Shown: positions 1-9,722, numbered from the stretch's first letter. The stretch: DNA of 64,000 bases from an uncultured Sutterella sp. (GCA_949287305.1 CASEFX010000014.1:18030-82029); one strand, 5' to 3'. Numbers and translations: made by a program. The notes: generated from the letters alone by a model not told the origin.

Positions 1-1
1 C

Positions 2-2161
2 ATCCTCGACATTTGGGATCGGTTGGGTCGGAACCCCGAGGTGGTCAAGCCGACGGCGCTTCTCTGCGTGGCGAGGCACCTGATCGTCATGAACCGCGAG
101 GAAGAGGCCCTTCTTTGCTGGAAGTTCTTTGCCGATCTCTATGAAAAAGGGGACTGCCGGTACGAAAGAAACTTCGAAGAGCCCGAGGAGGCCGTCGAGT
201 TTTTCCGACTCGGACTCGACCTCGCGCAGGCGGAGGATGCCGAAATGTTTCGTCGCTGGTCCCGCCTTCTCGACGGTCTCAAGGCCTCGAAACGCATTCG
301 CGACATGATCCGTTATCACGTTCTGATCAGCTTGAGCGGCGATTTCGTCGAAATCTCGCGCCGTCACCTCGACAGTCGCGAGAAGGAATGCGCGGCAGAG
401 GTCGAGACCTACGTGAATTTCATCCGCAGCTGCGAAGATCTTTCCGTTCCCGCACTCGACGACGCCCCCTTTGCCGTGCCCGACACCGAGGCCCTGTTCC
501 TGCGTGAAAAATGGCTCTCAGGCGACGTCGACGGCGCCGTGGACCGTGCGGTGCGCTTCATGTCGCCCTACAAGTGCCCCAACAAGGAACCTTCCAACGT
601 CCTCGAATACCTGGACGTGGTCTGGGTGCCGCCGGTCGTGCGCAACGCCCCCGCCGTCTCCGAACCGCTCGCGAAGACGCCGAGCGAGCGCGAAGTGCTC
701 ACGGCGCTCTTTTCCTCGTGGGACGGGCAGACCTACCGCAATTTCTTTGAGACTTTCGGGAACGTCAAGTGGGAAGAAATCCCGCCCTATTGCTGCGCGA
801 TGGTCGCATTGGCCGCGGTCGTTGCGGTGGAGGCGGACGGACTCGGCAATACCGAGACGATCCGGACCGCCCGCCACTTCATCGATTGCCTGCGGCTCAC
901 GAGAAAACGCGCCAAGGCGTACGCCGTCTACAAAAAACTCGCCGCCTGGTTTCTCGACAACTTCCTCGCGCCCGCCGACGTGGACGAAGTGCTCGCAAAG
1001 CGCGCCGAAGGCATGGCGCTTCTCAAGGAGTTGAGCGACGGCGACTTGGCCGAGGCCGAAATCGCCGTGCCCGTGGAAATTCTGAATTCCTTCTGGTCGA
1101 CGCTTCTCACGCTTCACTACGACTACGAGCCCTTCCGTTTCGAAGAGGCGAAGGAAGTCTTCTTCCTTTGTTCGCCCGACTTGCTCGATCGCGAATCCAA
1201 CATCCGGCACCGCATCGTCCTTGCTGACAAGTTGATCCGTGCCAAGGAAGCCAAAGACAGCGACGTGCGCGAGATCTGCGAAACGCTCCTCGACGCGATC
1301 CAGGGAAGCGACATTCCGGACCTCCAAATCGAATTTTTCGAACACTGGCTCCCGCGCCGTGCACCGAGTTGCGATCCGGACGACTTCCATCTGGAACCCG
1401 AGGAACGGGAAGAGATCGACGAGGCGCTCGAAGCCGACTGCCGGAACGTGGAGCGTCTCGTGGACTGGAATGGCTGCGAAGTCATCGACTGGATCACCGT
1501 CCGAGAAGGTTTTCGGGCGGCGTTGCTTCGCCGCAAGAACGACACGGGCGAGCGCTGGGTCGCGACCGCCCACGGTTTCCCCACGCAGTCTCCGGTCTTC
1601 GGCGTGCGCTATCTCGTGCGCATCGGCGAAACGGTCGATTCCTTCCGGGAGCTCTCCGTAAAGAAGGCCGTCTTGGCACTTTTGAAAAAGCTCGTACTTC
1701 CCGAAATCCGAAGCGACTTCAATCCGCCGGACCAGAAACCCATTTCTCTTTACTCGCTGCAACACTTCGCCGACGACGGGTACGACAAATGGATCCAGGG
1801 CTACGATTACGCGGGCTACGTCGGCATCTGGCCGCGCGGCTTCGAGGAGGCCGCCCTGGTCTTCGAAGGGGATAAGGTGTATCCGTTCACGGAGGACGTC
1901 TTTGACAATCTCTCTGCCCGAGAGAATGCATGGTATGCGCGCGGACTTCTCGAGATCATTCCGCTCCTTCCCGAAGAGATCGAGCTCTTCGAGCGCGGCA
2001 TCTCGCCCGAGGACTTCTTCGCCCTTCATCCGGAGAAGAACTTCGAAGCCTTTGCCGAAGAACCCGAGAAACCCGCCGCAAGAAGGGCGGCGCCCGCGTC
2101 GGGTACGTCGGGCGCACGGTCGCCGAGCCTGCGGGCGGTTCGAAAGCCCTCCAGACGCTGA
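2..2161 (+). CDS. Hypothetical protein, 5' end outside window
   Basis: The frame is open from the first bases of the window, so the true start lies upstream; the TTG at 23 is only the first start-like codon. About 719 codons are visible. The protein is acidic and largely helical in appearance, with Leu/Ala/Glu-rich stretches that resemble helical-repeat (TPR-like) proteins, but no catalytic motif, signal peptide or membrane segment was recognised. The last ~30 residues are a low-complexity Ala/Arg/Ser tail. A strong terminator follows 12 bp after the stop. I do not recognise the family and assign no function. Several long overlapping frames on the other strand are composition shadows. Confidence 0.75.
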   Translation: MLDIWDRLGRNPEVVKPTALLCVARHLIVMNREEEALLCWKFFADLYEKGDCRYERNFEEPEEAVEFFRLGLDLAQAEDAEMFRRWSRLLDGLKASKRIRDMIRYHVLISLSGDFVEISRRHLDSREKECAAEVETYVNFIRSCEDLSVPALDDAPFAVPDTEALFLREKWLSGDVDGAVDRAVRFMSPYKCPNKEPSNVLEYLDVVWVPPVVRNAPAVSEPLAKTPSEREVLTALFSSWDGQTYRNFFETFGNVKWEEIPPYCCAMVALAAVVAVEADGLGNTETIRTARHFIDCLRLTRKRAKAYAVYKKLAAWFLDNFLAPADVDEVLAKRAEGMALLKELSDGDLAEAEIAVPVEILNSFWSTLLTLHYDYEPFRFEEAKEVFFLCSPDLLDRESNIRHRIVLADKLIRAKEAKDSDVREICETLLDAIQGSDIPDLQIEFFEHWLPRRAPSCDPDDFHLEPEEREEIDEALEADCRNVERLVDWNGCEVIDWITVREGFRAALLRRKNDTGERWVATAHGFPTQSPVFGVRYLVRIGETVDSFRELSVKKAVLALLKKLVLPEIRSDFNPPDQKPISLYSLQHFADDGYDKWIQGYDYAGYVGIWPRGFEEAALVFEGDKVYPFTEDVFDNLSARENAWYARGLLEIIPLLPEEIELFERGISPEDFFALHPEKNFEAFAEEPEKPAARRAAPASGTSGARSPSLRAVRKPSRR

Positions 2162-2173
2162 GGCGATGCCTAT

Positions 2174-2210
2174 AAACCCCGTCGTGCCATCCCGACGGGG
2201 TTTCCTTCTT
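2174..2210 (+). terminator. Rho-independent terminator
   Basis: Perfect 11-bp stem (2174-2184 with 2193-2203), 8-nt loop, then a pyrimidine/T-rich tail. It ends the hypothetical gene just upstream. Confidence 0.85.
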
Positions 2211-2469
2211 TGAGGGTTTTCTCCATGGTTTCGTCATGGGAAACATTGTCCCTTGCACGGTAAATACCGCCGTCCGGACGCCGTTTGCTCTCTGCCGGGA
2301 GCCGACAATGGGGGTGTAGGGAAACACGTCGAAGAGAGAGGCGCGAACCTCGCACGGGCGTCGCCGTACGGGGGTCGGACGAAGGCATCCGAAAGAGAAC
2401 GGCGACGCTCGGGCGGGTACTCAAAGAGAAGGGGCGCCCGAAAGCCATGGGACACCCCTTTTCTCATTT

Positions 2470-2487
2470 AAGCCCCGCTCGGGGCTT
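2470..2487 (-). terminator. Stem-loop terminator of the malY-ALDH unit
   Basis: An 8-bp GC-rich stem (2470-2477 with 2480-2487) lies 16 bp beyond the aldehyde dehydrogenase stop. The tail is only weakly T-rich. The bases between 2211 and 2470 hold no recognisable gene. Confidence 0.55.
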
Positions 2488-2502
2488 TAATCATTTACGG
2501 AT

Positions 2503-3933
2503 TCAGAGCACGCCCTTGTCAAAGATCGCGCGCCATTCCGTGAAGGCGAAGAGCCCTTCCGGACCGCCTTCGCGTCCGAGGCCGCTCGCCTTCATGCCGC
2601 CGAAGGGCGCCGTGATGTCGCGCGGACCGTCGTTTACGTATACGTTCCCGGCGCGGATGCGCTTGGCCATGGCAATCGCTTCGTCCTTCTTTCCCCAAAC
2701 CGCGGCGTTGAGGCCGTACATCGTGTCGTTCGCGATCGCGGCGGCTTCGTCGAGCGTCTTGTAGGTGAGGACGCAGAGAACCGGCCCGAAGATTTCTTCG
2801 CGGGCGATGCGCATGTCGTTTTTCGCGTTCGTGAAGATCGCGGGTTCGATGAAGTAGCCGCCTTCGGGTTCTTCGGGCGGCACGGTGCCGGCAACGAGCG
2901 TCGCGCCTTCTTCAAGCCCGAGCTCGAGGTAGGAGCGGACCTTGCGATACTGCGCGAGCGAAGAGAGGGGGCCCACGGCCGTCTTTTCGTCCGTCGGATC
3001 GCCCGTACGGTAGTTCGGGATCTGACGAAGGAGTTCCGCCTTGATCCGGTCAAACTCGGCTTCCGGAACGAGCAGACGCGAGAGCGCCGTGCAGGTCTGA
3101 CCCGCGTTGAGGAAGATCGAGTCAAAGAGCTTCTTCACGGCGGGTTCGAGGTTTTCTATGCCCGGCAGGAAGACAAACGGCGACTTGCCGCCCAACTCCA
3201 GATGAGGGCGCTTGAGCGAGGCAAGGCCCTTTTGCCCCAGCATGGAGCCGACCGAGGTCGACCCCGTAAAGCTCACCATATCGACGTCGGGATGCGTCGC
3301 CAGACGATCGCCGAGGCTTCGGCCGCGGCCCGAGACGAGGTTGAAGACGCCCGGCGGGAGGCCCGCCGCTTCAAAGGCTTCGGCGAGGAAGTAGGCGGTA
3401 AGGGGCGTATGCTGGCTCGCCTTCAGAACGCAGGTGTTGCCCATCAGGATGGCGGGCGGCACCTTCTGTACGACCTGGCCCAACGGATAGTTCCAGGGCG
3501 TGATGCAGGCGACGACCCCGACGGGTTCGCGCGTGCAGGTCGATTCGGGGAAGTCATAGTGGTCGGGGAGCTTCTCGGCCAAGTCCGTAAAGGAGACGAT
3601 GCGGGCGATCGGATAGTTCACGTGGAGGTTGCGCGTGAAGGTGACCGGGGCGCCCAATTCCTTCACTTCGAGCTCCGTGATTTCGTCGGCGTGGGCCTTG
3701 AGGTAGTCGATCACGCGGCGCATGAGCGCCACGCGCTCGGCCATCGGCACCTTTTCCCAGGCGGGCTGCGCCGCCTGGGCGGCCGCGACGGCGCGGTCCA
3801 CGTCCTCAACCGTGCCGTCGGGGACCGTCGCGAAGATCTCCCGCGTCGCGGGATTTTCGACTTCGATCTTGGCGTCGCCCGTCGACGGCGTCCATTCTCC
3901 GTTGATGAACTGACAATCGAAACGATGGGTCAT
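2503..3933 (-). CDS. Aldehyde dehydrogenase family protein
   Basis: NAD(P)-dependent oxidation of an aldehyde to the acid, probably cytoplasmic. The 476 residues match the usual family length. Visible family marks: the PWN nucleotide-site motif (146-148), the FTGSTS motif (222-227), the general base Glu246 in LELGGKSP, and the nucleophile Cys281 in GQTC. The start follows a GGAG ribosome site (on the complement, 3938-3945). It lies 40 bp downstream of the malY-like gene on the same strand, so the two are probably co-transcribed. Substrate cannot be told from sequence; the family also includes succinate-semialdehyde and betaine-aldehyde enzymes. Confidence 0.93.
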   Translation of the reverse strand: MTHRFDCQFINGEWTPSTGDAKIEVENPATREIFATVPDGTVEDVDRAVAAAQAAQPAWEKVPMAERVALMRRVIDYLKAHADEITELEVKELGAPVTFTRNLHVNYPIARIVSFTDLAEKLPDHYDFPESTCTREPVGVVACITPWNYPLGQVVQKVPPAILMGNTCVLKASQHTPLTAYFLAEAFEAAGLPPGVFNLVSGRGRSLGDRLATHPDVDMVSFTGSTSVGSMLGQKGLASLKRPHLELGGKSPFVFLPGIENLEPAVKKLFDSIFLNAGQTCTALSRLLVPEAEFDRIKAELLRQIPNYRTGDPTDEKTAVGPLSSLAQYRKVRSYLELGLEEGATLVAGTVPPEEPEGGYFIEPAIFTNAKNDMRIAREEIFGPVLCVLTYKTLDEAAAIANDTMYGLNAAVWGKKDEAIAMAKRIRAGNVYVNDGPRDITAPFGGMKASGLGREGGPEGLFAFTEWRAIFDKGVL

Positions 3934-3973
3934 AAAAATTCTCCTTTCGGTTCGAATCGGGCCGCCCTTGGTT

Positions 3974-5137
3974 TTAGGCGGCGAAAGTCCTCACGCCTTC
4001 GGCAAAGCGCCGGAGGATTTCTTCGAGACGCTCGGGCTGCGTCGCGGGATTGAGGCGGATCCACGCGCGGCCGTTTCCGCGGAACTGGCTTCCGGGCGAT
4101 ACGACGAGTCCCGTTGTCTTGTGAATGTGTTCGACAAGCTTGTCCGCGTCGTCCGTCACGGCCGAGCAGTCGATCCAGCCGAGGTAGGTCGCTTCGCGGT
4201 GCGTGACCTTGAGCTGCGGAAGTTCCTCGTGCAGGAAGGATACGACGCGCTCCTTGTTGCGCGCGAGCACTTCCCGGACCTCTTCGACCCAGGCCTCACC
4301 CTTGCCGTAGGCGGCTTCGGTCGCTTCGATCGCGATGGCGCTCGGGAAGCCGACCTGGTCGCGGTCGAGACCCCAGAAGACGCGTCCGCGCATCCCTTCG
4401 TTCGGAACGATGACAAACGACGTGTTGATCCCGGGGATGTTGAAGGTCTTCGAGGGCGAAACCGTCACGATCGCGTTTTGCGCGCACTCTTCGTTCACCG
4501 AAGCGAAGGGCGTGTATACCGAGCCCGGGTCCGTGAGGTCGCAGTGAATCTCGTCCGACACGACGGGAACGCCGTACTTGGCGGCGAGGCGTCCGATTTC
4601 CGCGAGTTCTTCGCGCGTCCAGAGTTCGCCCGTCGGGTTGTGCGGATTGCAAAGAAGGAGGAGGGTGGAGGCGGGTTCCTTGAGGGCCGCTTCCAAGGCT
4701 TCCGGGTCGAAGCGGTAAACGCCGTTTTCGAAAGCGAGCGGCGCTTCGCGCACCACACGGCCGTTCCATTCGATCGCGTGGAAGAAGCAGTGGTAGACAG
4801 GCGTCATCACGACGACGCTGTCTCCCGGCGCCGTCAGGCTCTTCACGATCGAATGAATCGCGGGCATCACGCCCGTCGCGAAGTGCATCCACTCGTGCTT
4901 CATCGTCCAGCCGTAGCGGCGGGACCACCAGGAGGAAACCGTGTCGAGGAGCGATTCGGGAATCCAGGAGTAGCCGAAGATCCCTTTGCCGGCCTTTTCC
5001 ATCACCGCTTCGGTAATGGCGGGCGCCGTCCGGAAGTCCATGTCGGCCACCCAGGCGGGGAGTTCGTTTTCCGGTCCCTTCCACTTCATCGAATTCGTAC
5101 CGCGGCGCTCGGTGAGCGTCGTGAAGTCGTATTGCAT
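3974..5137 (-). CDS. MalY/PatB-type PLP aminotransferase (cystathionine beta-lyase-like)
   Basis: Class I/II fold-type I PLP enzyme of 387 residues. The PLP lysine is Lys230 in SPSKTFN; the NPHNPTG (164-170) and SDEIH (194-198) cofactor motifs are intact. In the MalY/PatB family such enzymes cleave C-S bonds of cystathionine or cysteine conjugates. The frame stays open upstream to 5290, but the ATG at 5137 is chosen because AAGGAGT sits just ahead of it and the family N-terminus begins MxYDFxxxxxRxGTxSxKW. First gene of a probable operon with the aldehyde dehydrogenase. C-S lyase versus aminotransferase activity is not resolved. Confidence 0.92.
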   Translation of the reverse strand: MQYDFTTLTERRGTNSMKWKGPENELPAWVADMDFRTAPAITEAVMEKAGKGIFGYSWIPESLLDTVSSWWSRRYGWTMKHEWMHFATGVMPAIHSIVKSLTAPGDSVVVMTPVYHCFFHAIEWNGRVVREAPLAFENGVYRFDPEALEAALKEPASTLLLLCNPHNPTGELWTREELAEIGRLAAKYGVPVVSDEIHCDLTDPGSVYTPFASVNEECAQNAIVTVSPSKTFNIPGINTSFVIVPNEGMRGRVFWGLDRDQVGFPSAIAIEATEAAYGKGEAWVEEVREVLARNKERVVSFLHEELPQLKVTHREATYLGWIDCSAVTDDADKLVEHIHKTTGLVVSPGSQFRGNGRAWIRLNPATQPERLEEILRRFAEGVRTFAA

Positions 5138-5553
5138 CGAAAGACTCCTTCTTATTGCATTTTGTATGGGAGACGGGCGCAAACGCGTACGCCCGCGATG
5201 AGACAAGTGTAGCGCTCCGACACGCTCTTTAAAAACAGAGTATTTCCTTGTCGAATCGCAAATAATCGTAAACCCGACCAGAGAAATCAACTTTTCTTGA
5301 CTTCGAAAGTTTTACCCTTTCCTCTTCATGGCGGTGTCTCGAATACGTTCCATGAGTTATGATCCCTGATGCCGCACAAAACCCAGGACCGATCAGCAAA
5401 AATCACAAGCGCGATAGACTAAAAAGAAGGAACGATACGAACGATATTCCTTTTAGGGGAAACGCTTGTTGCCAGGGACGGCTCAAAACCAATACAGTTG
5501 TCTCGTGGCCGTTGATCACGCAACACGCAAAACCAATCAAAGGAGTTACAGCC
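5138..5553. other. Divergent intergenic region
   Basis: 416 bp separating malY (minus) and mop (plus), and presumably holding both promoters. It is more AT-rich than its surroundings (5225-5320). I see no convincing riboswitch or gene; a molybdate (ModE-type) operator was looked for and not found. Confidence 0.5.
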
Positions 5554-5763
5554 ATGCGAATTTCCGCCCGCAATTGCCTCGAAGGTAAGATCGTCGCCAT
5601 CAAGGAAGGTCCCGTCACGACGGAAGTGACCATTGAAACGGCGGCCGGCGAGAAAATCGTTTCTTCGATCACGACGAATTCCGCCCAGAACCTCGGCCTG
5701 AAGGTTGGTGACAAGGCCTACGCCGTCATCAAGGCTTCGAGCGTGATGGTCGCCGTCGACTGA
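5554..5763 (+). CDS. Mop/TOBE molybdopterin- or molybdate-binding protein
   Basis: 69-residue single TOBE domain, the normal size of free-standing Mop proteins that bind oxyanions such as molybdate as oligomers in the cytoplasm. It begins MRISARNCLEGK, with the family's G-KIVAIKEGPV-TEV and ITTNSA(x)LGLKVGD-AYAVIKASSVMV pattern. The ATG is preceded by AAAGGAG at the right distance; the upstream in-frame extension has no family similarity. Single gene, with its own terminator. A Mo reservoir fits the molybdoenzyme at 26.6 kb, but that link is inference. Confidence 0.92.
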   Translation: MRISARNCLEGKIVAIKEGPVTTEVTIETAAGEKIVSSITTNSAQNLGLKVGDKAYAVIKASSVMVAVD

Positions 5764-5786
5764 TCCCGATTCCTTCCAAAAGCGAG

Positions 5787-5818
5787 GGGCACGAACCGGA
5801 TGGGGTTCGTGCCCTTCG
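5787..5818. terminator. Bidirectional terminator between mop and the AAA-like gene
   Basis: Perfect 11-bp stem (5787-5797 with 5804-5814) around a 6-nt loop. T-rich flanks lie on both sides, so it can serve mop on plus and the convergent gene on minus. Confidence 0.8.
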
Positions 5819-5841
5819 TCATTTTCAAGAAGACCGAATTT

Positions 5842-7425
5842 TTAGCAAGTCGCCCACTGAACAAATCGGCGCTTATCCTTCGAAAACACCAAAACCGCGC
5901 GGTGAAGGCTCATGCCCGTCGGCATCGGCGTTTCGCCGTATCGCCGGTCCGTCATCTGCGCCTTTCCTTCTTCGAGAAGTTTCAGTTCTTCCGCTTCAGT
6001 CCGTGCAAATTTAATTTCGAAGACCCAACGGCGTGTCGTTGCGTCCACTTCCAGGTCGCTGCGTCCGTGTGCAGAATGAACTTCTACATGAGGCAACATG
6101 GCGGCCCCGTGCAGAAGGAACTGCAGAAGAACGCGACACATCGATTCGTTGATGATGGAGTAGTCCCCATAATCAATGCCGTTGAACATGTTGTTGAAAA
6201 GCCGCACAATTTCGTCGAGGGATTGATACTCCAGGGCAGCACCTATGGTCGGGATACCCAACGCAATTTTGTTTTTATTACGCAGAAGTTCATCTGCATA
6301 AAGTTGTGCCATCGAAATAGAAACTTCTTGATTGGGATAGCCAATCTCCACATAGCCGGGCATCAATTCTTTTTTGATTGTGTAATATCCGGTCTGCAAG
6401 AGCAGATTTTCCAACGTAAGATTCGGCAATGTCAAGGATGAATCGAGATCGTTTAGGCTCAACCCACGCTTTTCCTCGTTCATTATAGTAGCATCCAGAG
6501 GATGGAGACGTAGATACTGCAAAAGAGCGGTGGGTTTAGCGTTCTGGCACCAATAATTTAAATAGCCATCTGCTGGTGCTTTCAGGAACTTGAGAACGGA
6601 CCAGGGGCAGTAGACGTGCGTGCGGCCTTTTCTGTCGAAAGAAAAGCCGTCGTAGTGCTTGCGAAGTTGTTCGATTACTTCCTTTACGTCGGATTCAAGA
6701 GTTTTCGCCGCTTGCATCAGGTGCGAGGGGAAATTCCTGCAGAGCTCTTCTTCCGTATAGCCTAAAATTGTCCCGTAATTTACGGAAAGAGATATGTCAT
6801 CAATATTATTAAACCCGGAGAAAATCCCGGTATTGGCATATTTCGTAATGCCTGTCATAAAGAAAAAGCGAAGGCATCCTTCATTAGCCTTAATTTTGGA
6901 GAAGAACTGATTTAGCGTACGCTGAATTTTATCAAACACCTCAGGTTGATGAATGCTTATTGTGAGAGGTGCATCGTATTCGTCAATGAGAAGAACGATA
7001 CTGTTGTCCGGTTGCTTAGAAAGCCAAAGCGATAGGTCGATCAGATCTGCCTTTCCATCGTACCCGACTGAATCACGAAAGACTCCATGGATATAAGTAA
7101 GAAACTGTTCCTCAAAGTCCTTAGGAGATTCGTAATCTTTAATTTCAGAGAAATCAAGCGATACAACCTTATAGGTCGTGTCTGACCACAGCTTCTCAAT
7201 GGCGAGTCCTGCAAAGTCACGTACCCCGTGCTTAAACAGAGATTCGAAAGTTGAGACCAGCAACGACTTGCCAAATCTCCTCGGTCGTGCCAAGAAGACT
7301 TTCGAACTGGTTTTGCACAGGTTGTAGAGCATCTCCGTCTTATCCACATAAACGGCATTGTCGGAGCGAAGTGCGGAGAACTTGGAGCGACCAAGAGGTA
7401 GCGGCTGAAGTGCAGGTTGAGACAT
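5842..7425 (-). CDS. AAA-ATPase-like / PD-(D/E)XK nuclease-superfamily protein (copy 1)
   Basis: 527 residues. The N-terminal half has the AAA-ATPase-like marks of this family: VDKTEML near residue 35, the P-loop-like LARPRRFGKSLL, and the Walker-B-like LLIDEYDAPL. The C-terminus has a nuclease-superfamily core, GRSDLEVD followed by WVFEIKFAR. These proteins are common in gut Bacteroidetes and Sutterellaceae and their role is unknown. The ATG at 7425 is chosen because it gives the same length as the paralogue at 48731-50314; the frame is open further upstream. Codon use is less GC-rich than neighbouring genes, consistent with mobility. Convergent with mop. Confidence 0.85.
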   Translation of the reverse strand: MSQPALQPLPLGRSKFSALRSDNAVYVDKTEMLYNLCKTSSKVFLARPRRFGKSLLVSTFESLFKHGVRDFAGLAIEKLWSDTTYKVVSLDFSEIKDYESPKDFEEQFLTYIHGVFRDSVGYDGKADLIDLSLWLSKQPDNSIVLLIDEYDAPLTISIHQPEVFDKIQRTLNQFFSKIKANEGCLRFFFMTGITKYANTGIFSGFNNIDDISLSVNYGTILGYTEEELCRNFPSHLMQAAKTLESDVKEVIEQLRKHYDGFSFDRKGRTHVYCPWSVLKFLKAPADGYLNYWCQNAKPTALLQYLRLHPLDATIMNEEKRGLSLNDLDSSLTLPNLTLENLLLQTGYYTIKKELMPGYVEIGYPNQEVSISMAQLYADELLRNKNKIALGIPTIGAALEYQSLDEIVRLFNNMFNGIDYGDYSIINESMCRVLLQFLLHGAAMLPHVEVHSAHGRSDLEVDATTRRWVFEIKFARTEAEELKLLEEGKAQMTDRRYGETPMPTGMSLHRAVLVFSKDKRRFVQWATC

Positions 7426-7648
7426 GAAGGGAAACTCTTTAGCTTCAACTTGAGAAGATGTAAGGATTTTATCAGGTGCACACGAACCGAACCCAACGAA
7501 GCAACCTATGCAAGTGTTGGGCCGTGGTCCTCTTTCGTAATGTTCGTTCTGCTCCCCGAAACGCTCCACAAGTCGGCATAATTGAGGTTCCTTCTTGACA
7601 TGCGTCGGGGACCGTCCCGACCGCCTCGTACATCACTCCGATAAGTCC

Positions 7649-8206
7649 ATGACCATTGTTGCGCAACAGTTCAACGTACGCTCCGAGAAGATTCTTTTCC
7701 TTGCCATGGCGATGCTCCGCTTCGCCGCGAAGTACCCGAGAAAGGTAGGGGACAACGGCATTCCCGTTCCCTGGCGTACCGGGTTCGCGCTCTTCGGGCC
7801 GCTCACCGTGACGAAAACGATCCGCTCCCTGCGCGGCGTCTGGGCCTTGCCGTACGGTCTGGAGGACGACTCCCTGGAACTGAGCGTCTTCACGCGCCAG
7901 TACAAGCAGCCGGGTTTCTGGGTCCCGGAAGACAAGCAGGAAGAGTTCGGCGAGATGGACGAAAAGGAAATCTATGAGTGGGAGCAGGTCTCGCTCATGC
8001 CGAATCCGGAACTTCTCGCCGCCTGGGTGGGAAAACTCCGCTCTGACGAGCTTACGCCGCTCGAGCTTTCTTTCTTCTTCGGCAATGAACGAAAGGTCTG
8101 GACCGCTTACGAGCTCACGCGCGAGGAATTCGAAGGGAAACTCTCTCGCAAGACCATGGAAGAGATTCACGCGGACTGGATCGAGCGAAGCAGTTCCTAC
8201 TACTGA
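7649..8206 (+). CDS. Hypothetical protein
   Basis: 185 residues from the ATG at 7649; the frame is open to a TTG at 7595 and neither start has a good ribosome site, so the N-terminus is uncertain. The central part is rich in aromatic and acidic residues (PVPWRTGFALFGP, GLEDDSLELSVF, EIYEWEQVSLMPNPELLAAW). No signal peptide, membrane segment or known motif was recognised. Codon use matches the genome and a clear terminator follows, which support a real gene. Its 5' end lies about 220 bp from the divergent AAA-like gene. Confidence 0.6.
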   Translation: MTIVAQQFNVRSEKILFLAMAMLRFAAKYPRKVGDNGIPVPWRTGFALFGPLTVTKTIRSLRGVWALPYGLEDDSLELSVFTRQYKQPGFWVPEDKQEEFGEMDEKEIYEWEQVSLMPNPELLAAWVGKLRSDELTPLELSFFFGNERKVWTAYELTREEFEGKLSRKTMEEIHADWIERSSSYY

Positions 8207-8235
8207 CGTCTGGCTCAAGCATTTCTTTCGAAGAG

Positions 8236-8268
8236 AGGCTGCATTCCCGAGAGAATGCGGCCTTTTTG
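8236..8268 (+). terminator. Rho-independent terminator
   Basis: 11-bp stem with one G-T pair (8236-8246 with 8253-8263), 6-nt loop and a run of five T. It ends the hypothetical gene upstream. Confidence 0.85.
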
Positions 8269-8269
8269 T

Positions 8270-9066
8270 TGGCCGAAAAGAAGAATAATCTCGCATGCTC
8301 TAACAAACAAATAAATCCGTTGTAACACATTGAGATTAAAAGGATGAGAGCGCAGGGAAGGGCGGTCGACAAAATTTTCCGCACGGGAGTACTGATACGA
8401 AAAGGTTCCGCTCCGACAACCGTAAAAGGCTTGCCAAGTACACATAACAGAGACGAGCGCAATCGTCTGGGCTCGACGGGACCGTACGGAAGAATCGTTC
8501 AAAAACGGCTGTCCGCCATAGAACGGACAGGATCGAACGCCGAGGATCGAACCGAACGGTGCGACGAGCGGACAGACCAAACGGCGCGCGACGCAAAATG
8601 CCGTGAAGCCGACAACGGCGCAATTCGAAAGCTCAAGGCGCCGGGCGCATGGGGACGTCGGACATCATGCGGTTCATGTCGCAAGGACGTCGAGCAATGG
8701 ACCCGTTTCATCCGGAACTCGAAACAACACGACGAACTCGGTCAGGAGGAAAAGTCAGGGGAAACGAAAGACGTCTGTCGAAGCGCCCGGTCGATCGCAG
8801 AACCTGGGAGCTTCGTAATCACGGAGAAGCAACGGAACGGCTGATGGCAGGGTGTGACGGAACGAAGACAACGGCAACAGAGTCCAACGAACGAAAAGTT
8901 CCCGAGCGAAAACCTAAAAAGCTCTAAACGGCGTGCAAGGGTTTGGATTCACGAATTGGACAGAGTTTTAGCTTCCCGAGTCATAATTCTTCATAACTGC
9001 TATTATGTTGAATTGATTTTGGAGGTTTTATGATGAGGTTTACGCCCGTCGGTTCGACTGAAGCTT
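8270..9066. other. ~800 bp without a recognisable gene
   Basis: Frames of 92-166 codons exist, but none has a plausible start or family-like sequence. The plus strand is purine-biased between about 8380 and 8930. A 22-codon frame at 9030-9098 has a good GGAGG site and two adjacent ATGs, but it overlaps the end of the next gene and has no other support. Confidence 0.45.
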
Positions 9067-9702
9067 TCAGAATCCGTCGAACGTCAGCCGGCTTTTGAGC
9101 GTCGCCGGCAACGGCCGCAACACGACCGGCATCGCCGCCAGACGTTCATGGAGTTTCGTGCGCTCCACCGACGGTCTCCAATCGAACAGCAAGGTTTCGA
9201 ACGGCTTCCAGAGCGCAACCCAACCCAGGACCAGAAAACCTTCCGAGATCGTGTTGGTGAGCGTCGGATGTTCCGGAAAATCCGCAAGGACGCCGATGAT
9301 CTGGCAGACGAGCATGAACGCAAAGCCCCACGCCAAGGCGCTCAGCGACGCGCCCAAAGCCCGTTTCTCTTCGCGCTTGAGTTTCTCCAGCCGAGCGTCA
9401 CCGTAGATGTCGAGCACCTTGTTGAGTTTCTGCTCGAAACCCGGCTGAATCTCTTCCATCGGCAGATACACGACGATCCGCGCTTCTTCGCCCTTCGGCA
9501 CCTGCTGCGCGACATCCTCGAGGTACTCCAGTACCTCTGCGTTGAGCTTTCGGTACGGCAACGGCAGCGGAATGGTCGTTTCGCTCGCCTCCGCGACTGT
9601 CTCGAGTACGAGAGGCAGTTCCCACACGCCGTCCGCGCCGGGTTTGGGCCGGTAGAACGACGTGTAGACGTCCTTACTCAAATCGTTCTTCCGCTGAAAC
9701 AT
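9067..9702 (-). CDS. Hypothetical membrane protein with two C-terminal helices
   Basis: 211 residues from the ATG at 9702, preceded by AGGGA; an in-frame TTG at 9720 is the alternative. The N-terminal ~110 residues look soluble. They are followed by two hydrophobic segments (around ALGASLSALAWGFAFMLV and EGFLVLGWVALW) and a basic C-terminal tail, so it is likely an inner-membrane protein. I do not recognise the family. It is a single gene, and an inverted repeat suited to an operator lies just upstream at 9723-9749. Confidence 0.65.
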   Translation of the reverse strand: MFQRKNDLSKDVYTSFYRPKPGADGVWELPLVLETVAEASETTIPLPLPYRKLNAEVLEYLEDVAQQVPKGEEARIVVYLPMEEIQPGFEQKLNKVLDIYGDARLEKLKREEKRALGASLSALAWGFAFMLVCQIIGVLADFPEHPTLTNTISEGFLVLGWVALWKPFETLLFDWRPSVERTKLHERLAAMPVVLRPLPATLKSRLTFDGF

Positions 9703-9722
9703 CGTCTTCCCTGGCTCCAAAA

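Noticed and set aside
518..2029. A 503-codon minus-strand frame opposite the first hypothetical gene
   Set aside because: Shadow of the plus-strand gene, which has the better codon pattern and the adjacent terminator. Noted because the true gene itself is of unknown family.
8344..8844. A 166-codon plus-strand frame in the gene-poor interval
   Set aside because: No ribosome site, Arg/Ser/Thr-rich random-like composition and no family similarity.
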